Positions 21,070 to 33,447 are shown, counted from the stretch's first letter. The stretch: DNA of 64,000 nucleotides from Sporodiniella umbellata (GCA_025677835.1 JAIXMR010000014.1:124001-188000), one strand, 5' to 3'. Numbers and translations: made by a program. Notes: generated from the letters alone by a model not told the origin.

Positions 21070-24000
21070 ATGGACCAAAACACTGCTTACCAGCTTTTTC
21101 TTGCGACTTACCATCCTTCACCTGAAGTTCATAAACAAGCAGAGACTAACATTAGAAATGTGAGGGGCACTTTTTTTTTTTTTATACTACAAATGACAGC
21201 CTATTAACTAAAACTTAATCGAAAGGTGGAATCTTTAGAAGGTTTTTTACCCACAGTACTTTGTATTCAAGCAGAAGAAAACTATGAGCTAGGAGCACGA
21301 CAAGCAGGTGCGTTATACATACATACATCTGCTCTTTCAAAACCAAATGTAATGTAATACTTTTTCCTTGTAGCCGCCATTTATTTCAAAAATTGCATTT
21401 ACAGCAATTGGGAAAGAGAATCGATTAATGCAAACGATAAAACGGCAATAAGAAACAACATTTTTCAAGTGCTTATGACAGCGCCCCCTACAGCACAGTA
21501 ATGATCCCTTCTTTTATATGTACAAAAGAGAGAGAGGGAAAAAAAAGCAATTAAAAAAATTAACGCGGTGCAATAGGATTCATTTATCGGCTTCTTTGCA
21601 TAAAATTCTATGTGTCGACTTTCCAGATCAGTGGCCAAGTTTTATGCAAGAACTTGAAAAGCTTCTTATGTCAGATCAAATACGAGGTGTTCATGTTGGA
21701 CTAATCGGACTTTATGAATTGATCAAAGTGTTTCAGTAAGTTGATAAGGCAAAAGGCGTTTTTACGGAAATAGGCGATGAAAGATTAACTGTTTTTTTTA
21801 AAAAAAAAAAAAAAAAAGATGGAAAGCAGCAGAAAATCGAGAGCCACTCTATAATATTGTAGCTGTTGTTTTCCCAGTCATGCAGAACATTTGCCTTAAG
21901 CTTCTTGAGTTAGAATCAGCCGATATTTTGATACTGGCACTCAAAATATATCACTCTAGTGCTCATATAGAACTGCCTCCATGTTTTGAGGATCAAATGA
22001 CACATTTAGTGCCTTGGTGTTCGCTTTTCATTAAGATTGTTGAAAAGCCTATCACAATTCCTAATGGCACTGTAGATTTTGAAAAATATGTCTGGTGGGG
22101 AACTAAGAAATGGGCTTATAGGTGTCTGAATCTTTTAATGGACAAATACAGTGCACAATCCAACACATCTTTCATAGAAGGCTTTGCACCTAATATCCTA
22201 ACCGCATATCTACAGCAGCTAGATGGCTGGATGAAGAAGGAAGTTTACATATCCGAAAAATGTTTAGCCTTGTCTGCAGACTTTTTATGCGAAGCTATCA
22301 AACACAAAGCAACTTGGAAAATTATGAAGGATTATGTTGATATGCTGGTTTCTCAATTTATCTTTCCTCTTGCTTGCTTTTCAACTAAGGATGAGATGCT
22401 TTGGACAGAAAACCCTGCTGATTATGTCCATAGAAAAAACGGTAAATCAAACTAAGCTCTAAGAGATTGTCGATAAAAAAAAGTTGACAGGTTTGATACC
22501 TTAGAAATCTTTGAGCAATCCAACATTCCGCAACAAAACATAGCTTTACTGCTTGTCGATTTGATAAGAAACCGAAAGAGCCAGACCTTTATACCAACTT
22601 TGAATTTTATCAACAGTATTCTTAGTAGAGACCTTTCCGAAAATGGGCGTGAAAAAGATGGTGCTTTATATATGATAGGCGCCCTCTCACCCACTATTCT
22701 GAGAAGCAAAAGTGTACGTGCAATGATGGAATCATTTTTTATGAATCATGTGCTTCCCGAATTCAAAAGCGAATTCCCGTTTTTGCGAGCAAGGGTAAGC
22801 GATTAAAAGAAAAAGAAACGTTAGCTACAAGCAAAGATACTAAACAACGCACCATTCAAAACACAATACGGTATCTAAAGGCCTGTGAGCTAGTTAAGCG
22901 TTTCGAAGGTCTTGGATTTATCAGTGAAGAAAATCTTAGCCACATCTACGTACAGACATTGGACTGCTTGCGAGATCATGAGCTTCCTGTTCAAGTACAA
23001 GCAGTACTAGCCTTACAGCAGATAGTAAGGAATGAAAAAGGTATGGATAAAAGAATGCAAGAAACTGAACTAGAATCATATTTACGAGAACTTTTTTTTT
23101 TTTTTAATAGCCAGGGAAGCCACCGGCCCTCATTTAGCATTCATTATACAAACTCTTATAGGCTTAATGAACCAGATAGATACGGATGTTTTAGTTACTG
23201 CTCTAGAAGAGTTTGTGGAAACATTCAATGAGCAGCTCTCACCATACGCTGTAGAACTATGTAAACAACTATCTGATACATATGTACATCTCCTTGAGGA
23301 TTTCTCAAGTCGTGAAAACGACGTAGCTGTGGTTGGAAACGAAGATGCGTTTAATGGCAAAATAGTCACCGCAATGAGCATTATCGAAACGATACAACGT
23401 CTTATATCCGACCCAGAGAATAGCGCTGAAACAATATCCAAAATTGAACAGGCAATTCTTCCTAGTATACAACTCACAATTGAAAATAGAGTCTACGCGC
23501 TATATAACGAAGTCTTTGAAATGATAGCCTTTTGTGTACTTGCATCCCAGCAAGTAAGTCAACCTATGTGGGCCATTTTTGAGCTGTGCTACAAGACGTT
23601 TAAAGAGGATGGCGAGGGTTTCCAACATTACGCTGGCCAAATGGTTCCCTGTTTATATAGTTTTGTGACATTAGGAAAAGATGTGTTTATTTCAAATGAA
23701 CAAGCACGGCTTGCCATCTTTGATATTATTGATGCCTGTCTTGGAAGCGAAGAATTGAGTGAGAACGACAGAATACCCTCGTGTAGACTCGCAGAAGCAA
23801 TGTTATTAAGTTGCGGCGGAGCAATTGATGATGTATGTTGCGTTTTCAGTAACGAGAAAAAAAAAAAAAGAGTTTTTTGATTAACGTATCTATAGTCTAT
23901 TCTTTCTTTTTTAACTATCGCTTTTAGATACATTTCTGAGGAAAAGTTTACGAATAGCAATTTTACAGCAAGATGTCTGGAGATTGCAATTGGTTGTATA

Positions 24001-24940
24001 CACTACAATCCTCGGCTTGCACTTGAAATTTTGGAAAAGAGCAATTGGACCCAGGCGTTCTTCCCTCTTTGGTTTACAACAATGAACCAATCCTCAAGGT
24101 AAACATCGCCTTGCTAAGAATACTTCCATTTATAACTATAATTCAGCCTCCTTGATATCAAATTGAATATTGTTGCCCTTTGTGCACTTCTGAAATTACC
24201 CACTGATCAGATACCTGCTTGCTTACAATCATACTGGCCTCAGGTACTGATCGGTATCTCTCTTTCTTTCAGCAACTTGTCAAAATTAGCTGAAGGTACA
24301 AAAAGCAGCAAGCTATGAGCGCTCTGTATGAGTTCAAATTAACGTGTATGTATAGGAGATTCTGATAGCGAATTGGCAGACGATGAGGATGACGGTGAAG
24401 AAGAAGAGGAAGAGGAGGAGGAAGAAACCGATGACATAGATGAAGATAGCGGTAGCGAAGAAGAAGCTGATAGCGATTGTGAAGATGAAAGCGGCTCGGA
24501 AGAAAGCGATACAGAGGGGCATGCAGAAGGTAAATATATACACATATATTTAAGAGTAAAGACTGAAGTAAAACCCCCCCAGATGAGGATGTCGAAGATG
24601 AAGATGCTGAATATTTGGACTTTTTGTCAAAGGAAGTGATTGAGGATGCTGACGATTTGAATGCAGTAGATAATGCAGTGGACGAAAGTCTATATCAGTC
24701 GCCTTTAGATGGAGTCAACCTCTACGAATACTTTGAGCAATCTTTAAAAGGTAGAACTTTTTTTTTTTTTTTATCTCTCTCTTTTGGCTTTTGCTCAAGC
24801 TAATCCCTTTTGTATGTATAGAACTTCAGCAGCTCAATCCAGACCTTTATAATTACTTGATGAAGAGCTTGAACGAGGAAAGTTTGAACACTGTTGTAGA
24901 AATACTAAATGTTGCAGAAAAAGGAAGAAGCAAAGACTAG
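21070..24940 (+). CDS. Importin-7/8 type karyopherin-beta (Nmd5/Sxm1)
   Basis: Nuclear import receptor. Thirteen exons (21070-21159, 21226-21307, 21374-21497, 21577-21735, 21819-22441, 22484-22794, 22881-23040, 23111-23832, 23896-24098, 24147-24295, 24356-24529, 24583-24750, 24822-24940) join to 1027 residues, close to the 1030-1050 usual for the family. The N-terminus is an importin-beta HEAT region (HKQAETNIRNVE, then AAIYFKNCIYSNWE, then HKILCVDFPDQWPSF). The C-terminus carries the long acidic stretch near 24373-24520 (Asp/Glu runs) expected of Nmd5/importin-7, followed by LDGVNLYEYF and LNPDLYNYLMKSL. Acceptors at 22483 and 23895 were chosen over nearer AGs because only they keep the frame and align with importin-7. 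Several acceptors follow poly-A rather than pyrimidines. Confidence 0.93.
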
Positions 24941-25378
24941 CCGGGATAGCGTTTAGCACCCCTCCTCCTTTTTCTTTTTTGGAACCAATAAATAAGACAG
25001 GTTATAATAGACTTGTCAGGAACACAATATTTTTGCAGTTAACGATGAAACAAGACCTTCCTACAATCTGTTTTGTAGCACTCCTTAAATTAAAGGTTGT
25101 CGATTTGAAATGTGAATCTTTTTTTTTAAAAAAAAAAAAAGAAAGAACACCAAATCGCCTTTTTATCTAGAGTTGCCGGCATTTGTAAAACACTTTTGCA
25201 GCGGGATATCATTCATTCAATCCTAACTGTTGGTTTGTCTTTGACAGAGCCATTCCTTGAGTGAAGTATCTATATGCACACATTCTATGAAAAGAAGAAA
25301 AAGAAAAGAGTAAAAAGTAGATGATTTGGAAGGTCTCGTCAACTCTACGTTCTTTGTTGTCTTTTATTATATGTACAA
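24941..25378. other. Convergent 3' spacer
   Basis: 3' flanks of importin and uL13m; T9A13 palindrome at 25119-25140. No gene seen. Confidence 0.6.
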
Positions 25379-26007
25379 TCAATCACAACCGTGTTGCTTA
25401 ATGATATTGGCTTCATAAGGATGCTCGCTGCCTTCAAAAATCTTCAAACGATCCAATCGAACTTCACGAAGTTTGTTCTTTGGCAGCATGCCAGAAACTG
25501 CTTTGCGGATAGGCTAAAAATTTATACATAGGATTAGTTACAAAGTTTTTTTTTTTTTTTTTTCCAAAACCAAAACAATACCTCTGTTGAATCCTTAGAT
25601 TGTAAGTTCTTAAAGTTGATTTCTTTTAATCCACCGGGATACATTGTGTGGTGACGGTAAAGCTTTTGCTCGGCCTTTTTTCCAGAGACCAAAATGTCTT
25701 TGGCATTGATAACAACAACATAGTCTCCACAATCGGCTATTTTAAATGTAAGCCAATCTTTTCCATATTTGTATAGTCGCATATATACTATTCTATTCTC
25801 AAGTACCTGCTGGATCGTAAATGGGCTTATGTTTTCCCATCAGGGTGGTTGCAATATTAGTGGATAAGCGTCCTAAAACTCTTTGTTTGGCATCGACCAC
25901 ATGCCATACACGAGCATAAGCGAGAGCGGTCTATACAAGGAGTTTCAGTTAATTAATGCTAAGGTGAAATTATAACAAAACTGTACATTGCCAACAACTT
26001 GAGACAT
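25379..26007 (-). CDS. mrpl23: Mitochondrial ribosomal protein uL13m
   Basis: Large-subunit protein of the mitochondrial ribosome. Exons 26007-25987, 25930-25807, 25736-25582 and 25513-25379 give 144 residues, full length for the bacterial-type L13 core. Motifs are [82 protein letters not shown] and [14 protein letters not shown], all standard L13 features in order. The first exon has only seven codons (MSQVVGN); there is no long presequence. Its start is 140 bp from the divergent mog1 start. Confidence 0.95.
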
Positions 26008-26146
26008 GGTGGTTTAGTGAATAAAGTTTAAACAGGGTCTTGTCAAGAAAAAAAAAAAAAAACACAGGTGCCAAGTGTGACTTGTTGTTGTGACGATTTA
26101 AAGCTTTTGGAGAAAAGCTTATCCTTTCTTCTTAATATAAAACAGA

Positions 26147-26919
26147 ATGAGCCAACCTTTATTTGGCGGTGCTATTGTGATTCCCCTCAAGAAGTCTTTT
26201 ATGGATGCAAGGTTTTTTGAAAACAAGTTTTGAAAGCACAAACCCTAAATAAAAACAAAAAAAAAAAAAAAAAAAAAATAGTCAGTTCCGACAGGTTCCC
26301 GACAATCAAGAGGTGTTTGTGGATACAGTTACCCAGCAAAGCTTGATCGTTGAACTTCTAGAGCAAGTCGATGCTCAAGACACTGAAATTGCAAAGTAAT
26401 GCAAAAGCAGACAACGATTCCTCTCTTCCTCTTTTTTCTGACTTGATTTATTTATTTTTGAAAACAAAAAGATTCCACTTTCAGCAACTAGCTGATGACA
26501 ACGATGCATCTAATTCAACTGTTTTGTATGTTGAAAAGCACGACACTGCCAATGCTGCACCATTTTTGCCGTAATATATCTTTTTTTTTTTTATGATAAA
26601 AAAAAGTAGAAAACAATTAGTAATACAGATTTATGATAGAAAGGATACTGCTGAAGTATATGTCCTGCATGGTCAACAAAGTATATCAAAGTTTAACGAA
26701 ACAAAAGCTTTGAATACAGTAGACATTATTTTAGTAGTAATTCGACTAGGAAGCGTACAAACCGATTGTGTACTTTCACTTAACGTGCCCACTGAACTCG
26801 CTCCCTCCAGTAGTGAATCAGCTATTAGCGCTGAACAGTCTAATGCAGAATTGGTAAAACAAGACATATTCAATTTACTAAAAGGATTTCAAGTAAAAGA
26901 CTGGGAGTTGTTCGGCTAA
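26147..26919 (+). CDS. mog1: Mog1, Ran GTPase-binding nuclear import factor
   Basis: Mog1 binds Ran/Gsp1 and promotes nucleotide release during nuclear transport. Exons 26147-26211, 26282-26395, 26472-26570 and 26607-26919 give 196 residues, near the family length. The N-terminus reads QPLFGGAIVIPLKKSFMDASQFRQVPDNQEVFVD, matching the Mog1 hallmark LFGGA...VPDNQEVF, then QQSLIVELLEQ. The middle has HFQQLADDN and VYVLHGQQSISKFNE, and the end ...LKGFQVKDWELFG resembles the family's NIFG end. Introns 2 and 3 both end in A-rich AG acceptors. It sits one gene away from an importin of the same transport system, though no co-regulation is visible. Confidence 0.93.
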
Positions 26920-27026
26920 TGCCCATCATTATATCAGCACCTTTATTATTAAAGACCTTTTTTCTAACCCATGTACACACAAAAAGAAGTTTTTGATTCA
27001 TCAAAAGATATATATATATATATATA

Positions 27027-28037
27027 TTATTGTTGTTCTAAGAGAGGAGTTTGCTCAGTAGCATTAGAGCTTCTGTTAGCGTTTGCGCTTCTTTCTGCGG
27101 CGATCGACTGTTCTTCTTTGTAAGTATGAGCTATCCATAAGGCAGCACCGACGATGTTTGTCCACATAAAGAATAAGTTAAAGAAAGGGATGAGCTCCAG
27201 CGCAAAAGCGATAGATCCAAAGCTAGTATATTTCCATTTATGACTGGCTGCGTAATGGTAAGATTCTTTGACTTTAAGTCCACGGATTTCAATATCGTAG
27301 TGTAAATGTTGACTCCAGCTATCAGAAACTTTGAGTAACGTCAAAAAACGTCAAAAAAAAAAAAAAAAAAAAAAATTTTTTCTATTTAAACTTACGCGGT
27401 TGGCCAACCGTTTATATAGCAAGCAAGGGCCGTACCAGCAACAGGGACCAACTGAAGAGGAGAAGTAATGATTAGAAGCAAAATCTAAATAACAAATTTA
27501 TGTGAATATAAGCTTTTGTTTTTCTGTATTTTTTCTATATATACCTTCACCGTAATGAGTAACCAGTTGACTAATACAGACGATTTCAAATTGCGCCAGA
27601 TGATCACCAATCTGGGAATATCTTCCGTATCATCCAACATGTCCCCCAAGCCTTTTGCTTTGAAGGTAGCATCAAAGACCATGTCTTGAAAGAACGGTAC
27701 CAGGAAAGCAAAAAAGAGTAGATTGAGAATCGCGCTTTCCAGAATAACAGAAATATAAGAAACGAACCAAGACATCCAATGAGGCCAGTTCAAGTCAATC
27801 AGTTTTTCAGCTTGATGGGGCAACAAGACTTTGAAAGAGATTCCAACAGAGAAAGCACTGAACACGAGCGATAGTAAAATCGGAGCCATTGTTTTTAGCC
27901 ATAGTTCCTAAACAATACAGATAAATGAGGACACCTGTATTCTATACAAGCTATACCTTTGGGTGTGTCAAGAAAAAGTATAGCCCTTCAATAGGGAAAA
28001 TAAACGAGGGCACCCTTCTTTCTTTAGCTACTTCCAT
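27027..28037 (-). CDS. EI24/CysZ-domain polytopic membrane protein (Lds/Rrt8-like)
   Basis: Exons 28037-27957, 27907-27545, 27484-27396 and 27318-27027 give 274 residues. Features are an N-terminal FIFPIEGLYFFLTHPKLW-type segment, then hydrophobic spans around PILLSLVFSAFSVGI, WFVSYISVILESAILNLLFFAFLVPFF, SVLVNWLLI, ITSPLQLVPVAGTALACYINGWPTAW and a last span FALELIPFFNLFFMWTNIVGAALW. The PxxGT...NGW and IPFFN patterns fit the EI24 family, which in fungi includes ER/lipid-droplet and spore-wall proteins (Lds, Rrt8). The hydrophilic tail ends TEQTPLLEQQ, a dileucine-like PLL. The precise role is unknown. Confidence 0.75.
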
Positions 28038-29999
28038 TTATACAGTAAAAGAAAGAAAAAAGAAAGAAAAGGAAAAAGAAAAACTTTTTTCTATTGTTTA
28101 AGTGGTGTTTACCTTTTTTTTTTTTCTTGTTCAACATTGTACAAAAAAAGGTAACTGAAAAAAAAAATGCAGGACGCTGGATACTGATTATTCACAAGTG
28201 CGCAGATTTCAATAAAAGACAAGTGACTTGAAAAAAAGTAAGGCTTTTACTAAAACCGATGCATGCCTGTAAAAATATGCAAATAGAGCTGTGTAAAGTT
28301 GATTCTTCAAATCGGATTAAGACTTTTTATTTGTTGCTGTGGTTATTATTCGTTAACGTCTATACACAAATAAAGTTTTTGTTTTTTCAAAGCACAAAAA
28401 ATGTACGTCAGTGATGCAGAAACACGAACTAAAAACAATGCTTTCCTTATTAAGAACAGCTAGAAAATTATGTCGTCAAAATAGTCAGTAACCATCAAGC
28501 TTATGTTTAGCCAAAAAAACAAAAAAAAAAATCGGCCCATACACTGAAAGTGTCATATCTTGTTTTGTACGTCAATTCTAAATCAGGTTGGCTGTAATGA
28601 CTTGCTAACTTTTATTAGTAAAATAGTAAAAAGCTAAAACAGGCAAAAAGAGGTCACTTTTTTGGCAGACCTTTTTAGCAGGTCTATTTAGCAGAGGTCA
28701 ACGGCTATTGTTATCAACGCTTTGGAACCGTATTCTCGGGATACACTACTTGATGCACATCACGAGCGGAGATTCTTCGGCGCTGCGACGTCATTTCCTT
28801 CCAAACTCAATCACTATGGTTTTCTTTCAATATGCCAACTGTCAACTCCTGACGGTCTCAAACTGATTGTCGGTTCACATACTTGCAATTTTCTTGATAC
28901 CTCTAGTCTTCGCCTCGACAGCATTTCTGTTAATTTCGGGCCAGACACCGCTCATTCTACATCATCTCAAAAAACCAGATTATTTCTTGATGTCAGCTTC
29001 ATCGCAGCTTGCAAGTCCAAACTGTCAAATCAAACACTTTCCCGTTCACAAACGATGCTTTATATGTACTTGATCAAGCAGGTGAGGAATAAATTCGATC
29101 ATTTATCGACCTACACCATGTGCCGGTCGCAGCTAGAGTTACAACCGTTGACAATTTGGACACTATCAGATCAAGAGTCGAGTCAGGCATCCATCGCCCA
29201 AGGGAAAATCGGATCTTTGCTTTTTAGGGAAATCACAACACAAGTTATTCAAAAATGGGGAAAATACTGTACTGAAATGAGACATTACTGAAATTGGTCA
29301 CCCAGACGAAAAAAGATTCGATGATAGACACTATTTTGAGTAAAACTCGTGAGTTGTTCAAAGATCAAGACCGAATTACTATTATTGGGAACACATTACT
29401 TTACAACCAGTTGTCATATTTGGCGAAATGTATTAAAAAAAAAGCGAGAAAACGATAAAAAAAAATTGAACTTATCAGCAAGGCATTATACGATTAAATG
29501 TTGTCAGCACTGGTTTAGCGCTTTTCATACTACTTTTACTCGCCCCTTTCTCTATCCATGCTCTACATTATTGTATCTTCATCCCATTTTTCATCAACAA
29601 AACGGTTGGTTGACTACGCTCTTTATTGAGTAACGATATGCATTCTTTCTAGTACAAGACAACCAAAACTGAGCTCTTTTCTTATGTAACCATATTCTGT
29701 AGTTGCTGTTCTAGCATATTAATCTTTTCTTTTCTGAAGTTTTTGAATGCATATACAACGTAGATGCATTTGTTATGGTCTATTACAGTATTGTATATTT
29801 CTGTGTTTTAATGAGTCCATATTTGTTGCTTTTATATAATTTCTAAGCGCTGTCGACAATTTCCATGGTTTCTTCTTTCAAAAACCTTCCGTAATATATC
29901 AGCAAATAAACACATGAACTGTCTATTCTCTATATGTTTTTTTATAGTTATTGCTTTCCAGTTCCCTATAATCTCGTTTCACTTGACCTAAAATACTTT
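28038..29999. other. Long spacer with coding relics
   Basis: About 2 kb without an intact gene. Open but frame-shifted stretches at 28722-29630 are listed separately; the rest is AT-rich with short homopolymers. Confidence 0.5.
28722..29633 (+). pseudogene. Decayed coding sequence, possibly retroelement-derived
   Basis: Two of the three forward frames are open in alternating blocks: a 189-codon ORF at 28722-29291, a hydrophobic ORF at 28867-29073, and a third frame from about 29080 to 29450 that reads like protein but is broken by in-frame stops (VPVAARVTTVDNLDTIRSRV, later TKTRELFKDQDRITIIGNTLL in the same frame). The last part faintly recalls the region downstream of the reverse-transcriptase core of LINE elements, but no catalytic motif is seen. 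No ATG plus splice solution gives a single protein. Relic is an inference; class unknown. Confidence 0.3.
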
Positions 30000-30423
30000 C
30001 TACTCTTCTACCTTATTATGCTTGGTATATTCTTTTCTAGTTTTGGGTTCCTTTTTCAGTAGTTCCTCAATGTCGCATTGTATATCGCTGTTTCAAGCTG
30101 ATAGTCTTCATTCGTATTAACATTATCAAAGGTTCTTGCAATAAAATTGGTTGGCAGTTGTGATGTAATATCATTTTCCGCTCTGTTTTTTACTGGCTTA
30201 AGATCTTGTTAAGTCGCCTATTTTAAAATAAAACGTCGTTACACTTACCTCTGGGACGTATTATTCTGCTGTCTACATACTTCAGGCAACTGAAAACGCC
30301 ATAGCCTGTGCATATTGCTACGGCGTATAGTAGCTTTCTCTGTTTTATAGGGCTGGTAAGTGACTGTTTTTGTCTTTTTCTTTCGCCTATGGGTTGTTGT
30401 GCTTGCAAATAGTAATATAACAC
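30000..30423 (-). CDS. Possible small membrane protein, start not found
   Basis: Three open minus-strand segments join in frame: 30423-30249, 30182-30122 and 30087-30000. The first holds a short hydrophobic span (KLLYAVAICTGYGVFSCLKYV) after a basic stretch, and the end is strongly charged (EELLKKEPKTRKEY...KHNKVEE). Introns would be 66 nt (GTAAGT donor) and only 34 nt, shorter than any other here. No ATG was found upstream; the frame opens from a GTG at 30423, close to the start of the forward metallophosphoesterase. The chain is suggestive but unproven. Confidence 0.35.
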
Positions 30424-30469
30424 TGGATTCTTGCTTCAGTTTTTTTTTTTTTTTTTTTTTTGCTCAAGA

Positions 30470-31355
30470 ATGATAAAAGTAAACACTGGCGAGCCTAAAC
30501 AGGACGGCTATACCCGAATGGTTTGCATATCCGACACGCATGCAAAGATCAATTTTAATATACCTCAAGGCGACGTATTAAGTAATGAAACAGTAAAGGC
30601 TATTACTGCCAACACCTGTTTTTTTATTGTTTCTTTTTGTCAATACTCATTTCGTTAGTCAAGTTCATGCTGGAGACATTACAAGAAAAAGCAACATGAA
30701 CGAGTTTAAGGATTCGATTGAATGGCTAGGTTCTTTACCCCATCCGTAATGAAGAAAGAAATACAGTGTATGCAAAAGTAGTAGGTTCTGATTGACTGTC
30801 TATAGAATCAAGATCATCACTGGAGGCAATCACGATGGATTTTTAGACGAGTGCTTTGGTTATATCGAAAACAGACAAAAGGTCCTAGGACTTATGAAAC
30901 AACACGGTCTTTTATATCTTGAACATGAAGTATACCAACTTCCTTTGGAATTCGGTTCGTTCAAATTGTTCGTTTCACCCTATGCGCCGATACATCTGGG
31001 AGGTGCTTTTATGCTAGAGGACATGTCACGTATCTGGGAGGATATTCCAGCGGTTGATATTCTGGTGACTCATACACCACCCTATGGATATCAAGACCAG
31101 ATTGTGAGAAACAACAGCCATGTAGGCTGCCGTTATTTGAGAGATAAGATTCAACAAATCAAGCCCAGGGTGTCTATTTTTGGTCATATTCACGAAGGGC
31201 ATGGGTACACCTATGGTGATGACGGTATACTTTACATCAATGCCTCTTTAAACAACCATCGTTACAAACCGGTGAATACTCCCATTTTGTTTGATATATC
31301 ACCTAACAAACAAAGCCCTAGTTTTGGCTCAGACTCACACAACTTGGGGAACTAA
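30470..31355 (+). CDS. Calcineurin-like metallophosphoesterase (MPPED1/2 type)
   Basis: Exons 30470-30581, 30664-30745 and 30806-31355 give 247 residues. All metal-site blocks are present in order: RMVCISDTHAK (DxH), GDVLIHAGDIT (GDxxxxxGD), GGNHDGFLD (GNHD), THTPPYGYQD (second His) and IFGHIHEGHGY (GHxH). This set and the length match the MPPED/239AB branch of metallophosphoesterases, which hydrolyse phosphodiesters such as cyclic nucleotides in vitro; the native substrate here is unknown. The acceptor of intron 1 was placed at GTCAAG (30663) because it restores the conserved IHAGD. The C-terminal 30 residues are polar and variable. Confidence 0.92.
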
Positions 31356-31909
31356 AAGGCGTCCCTCCTTTTCTTGCTTTAGATCAAACGACAGTAACCT
31401 TTTTTTTTTTTTTTTTTTTTTTTTGCCTTCAAAGTCATCTGAGAAAAATTACGGAGATCCGTCCTTCGTGACTTTAGACACCCTTGTGCCAGCTCATTGA
31501 GTATAAAATAATAAAAAAAATCTGGCCTGTACAATAGCCAACAAGAGCTCCCTCTAAGCATATAAACTGTACTACTATTGCAGGTGAAAAGACCAAGATG
31601 TTTACATTTCACGCACGCTAACAACTATCCGTTCGCCACTGCTCCGAAAGCTACCCAAAAGGAGATCTATCATCACTCTGTCAGGTGAATGAACTGTTTT
31701 TTTTTGTTGAAAAAGGAAACTGAGACTTACTTTAAAAGGGAATTCCTTACAGTTATTTTGACCTCAAACAAAAAAAGATCATTAAAAAAAAAAAGTAAGG
31801 TGGAAAGACATCATATCAGGTTTGAGACATATTTGCTTCTTTTTCTCTCTTTTTTTCTTACTTTGAACTCTTTTTTTTTTTTTTTTCTTACAAAGCTTGC
31901 CATTGCTTC
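31356..31909. other. Spacer between metallophosphoesterase and CK1
   Basis: T24 at about 31401 and smaller tracts. An open stretch near 31590-31682 ends in a GTGAATG donor-like site and could be a 5' non-coding exon of the CK1 gene; there is no further support. Confidence 0.4.
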
Positions 31910-33447
31910 ATGTCAGATTACCGACAGACACGAACCAATTCTTCTTCCTCTGTGACCTCTTCCAATGTGGTAGGAGTACATTACAAAGTAGGCCGCAAGA
32001 TAGGCGAAGGAAGCTTTGGTATTATATACGAAGGTAAAACAAGGAAGAAATGCCTATTTTTGAAACTCGAACTAAAGAATCTTGGCCTGCAAAAAGGAAT
32101 CAACCTTATGAACAACCAGCAGGTGGCTATTAAATTCGAATCAAGAAAATCAGATGCACCTCAGTTACGGGATGAATACAGAACTTATAAAGTTTTGGCC
32201 GGTCTACGTAAAATAGATGTAAATTTGAAAGAAAAAGTACACAAAGCCTTACTTTTTTTTTTTTTTTTTTTTTGAAGCGGGTATTCCTAATGCCTACTAT
32301 TTTGGTCAAGAGGGATCACATAATATACTAGTAATCGATCTATTAGGCCCCAGTCTAGAGGATCTATTCGATATGTGTTCCCGGAAATTTACCGTCAAAA
32401 CAGTAGCCATGCTGGCCAAAAGAATGGTAATCAAACAAAAGATAAAAAGGGAGGCGCACTAAAGCTACCCAACATTAGATTACACGCTTGGAGTCAACAC
32501 ACCACCGTAATCTTATCTACCGCGATATCAAACCGGACAATTTTCTGATAGGCCGACCTAATACAAAGCATGCCAACACCACTTACCTTATTGACTTTGG
32601 CATGGCCAAGCTTTATCGTGATGCCAAGACAAAGCAGCATATACCTTATCGAGAAAAAAAAAGCCTTTCGGGTACAGCTCGTTATATGAGCATCAATACC
32701 CATTTGGGAAGAGAGCAGTCAAGAAGAGACGATTTAGAATCTCTGGGCCATGTGTTTATGTATTTCTTAAGAGGATCATTGCCTTGGCAGGGTCTTAAGG
32801 CTGCGACAAACAAGCAAAAGTACGAAAGAATTGGGGAGAAAAAACAGACAACGCTTATTTACGACCTATGCTCAGGATATCCAGGTATAGATGCATACAT
32901 AGACAAACCCTTGACTGTATATACTCAATGAGTTTCTAGAGGAATTCGGTCTTTATTTACAATACGCACGCAAGTTGGCTTTTGAAGAAGATCCAGACTA
33001 CAACTATATGCGAGGTCTGTTTGACAAGGTGCTTGAGTCGCTGGGTGAAAGAGATGATGGAATTTATGACTGGATGTTGCTCAATGATGGAAAGGGCTAC
33101 GAGGTAACGGAAATACCCATAATTGTAAAAAGACTCTGACATATTCAAAACAGTATCGGTCGGCTTACTATCGTCGAAACACGGCTCTGGCTGCTTTAAA
33201 TAATGTAGTGGCTCCCCGGCTAAACAACCATACCAACACAACTAATAACAACACCAGCAATACCAATACCAACTCTAATAATAACTCGAGCAAACGCTAC
33301 GGTCGACACGGTTATCGACCGTCTCAACCTATGTTATCTGATACAGCCGTTGCCAATTACCGCACAATAGATCGTCAACCAACAGAAGATTCAAAACGTG
33401 GCTTTCTATCCACTTGCTTAAATGCTTTTTCTTGTGGGTGTCTTTAA
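31910..33447 (+). CDS. yck: Casein kinase I, plasma-membrane Yck1/2 type
   Basis: Ser/Thr kinase acting at the plasma membrane in nutrient sensing and endocytosis. Exons 31910-32033, 32097-32207, 32278-32426, 32479-32884, 32940-33103 and 33154-33447 give 415 residues. Present are [17 protein letters not shown] (P-loop), VAIKFES (catalytic Lys), [50 protein letters not shown] (catalytic loop), [12 protein letters not shown] (CK1 version of DFG), [32 protein letters not shown] and LPWQGLKA. The tail is Asn/Thr-rich ([13 protein letters not shown]) and ends [10 protein letters not shown], giving three cysteines for lipid anchoring, like the palmitoylated Yck tail although not an exact CC end. 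Confidence 0.95.

Noticed and set aside
22441..22490. Apparent frameshift in the importin gene at intron 5
   Set aside because: It disappears when the acceptor is placed after the A-run at 22483 instead of at the later CAG; the joined frame then reads on normally.
23833..23940. Second apparent frame break in importin using the acceptor at about 23928
   Set aside because: Using the earlier TATAG acceptor (23895) restores frame and the importin-7-like SILSFLTIAFRYI segment.
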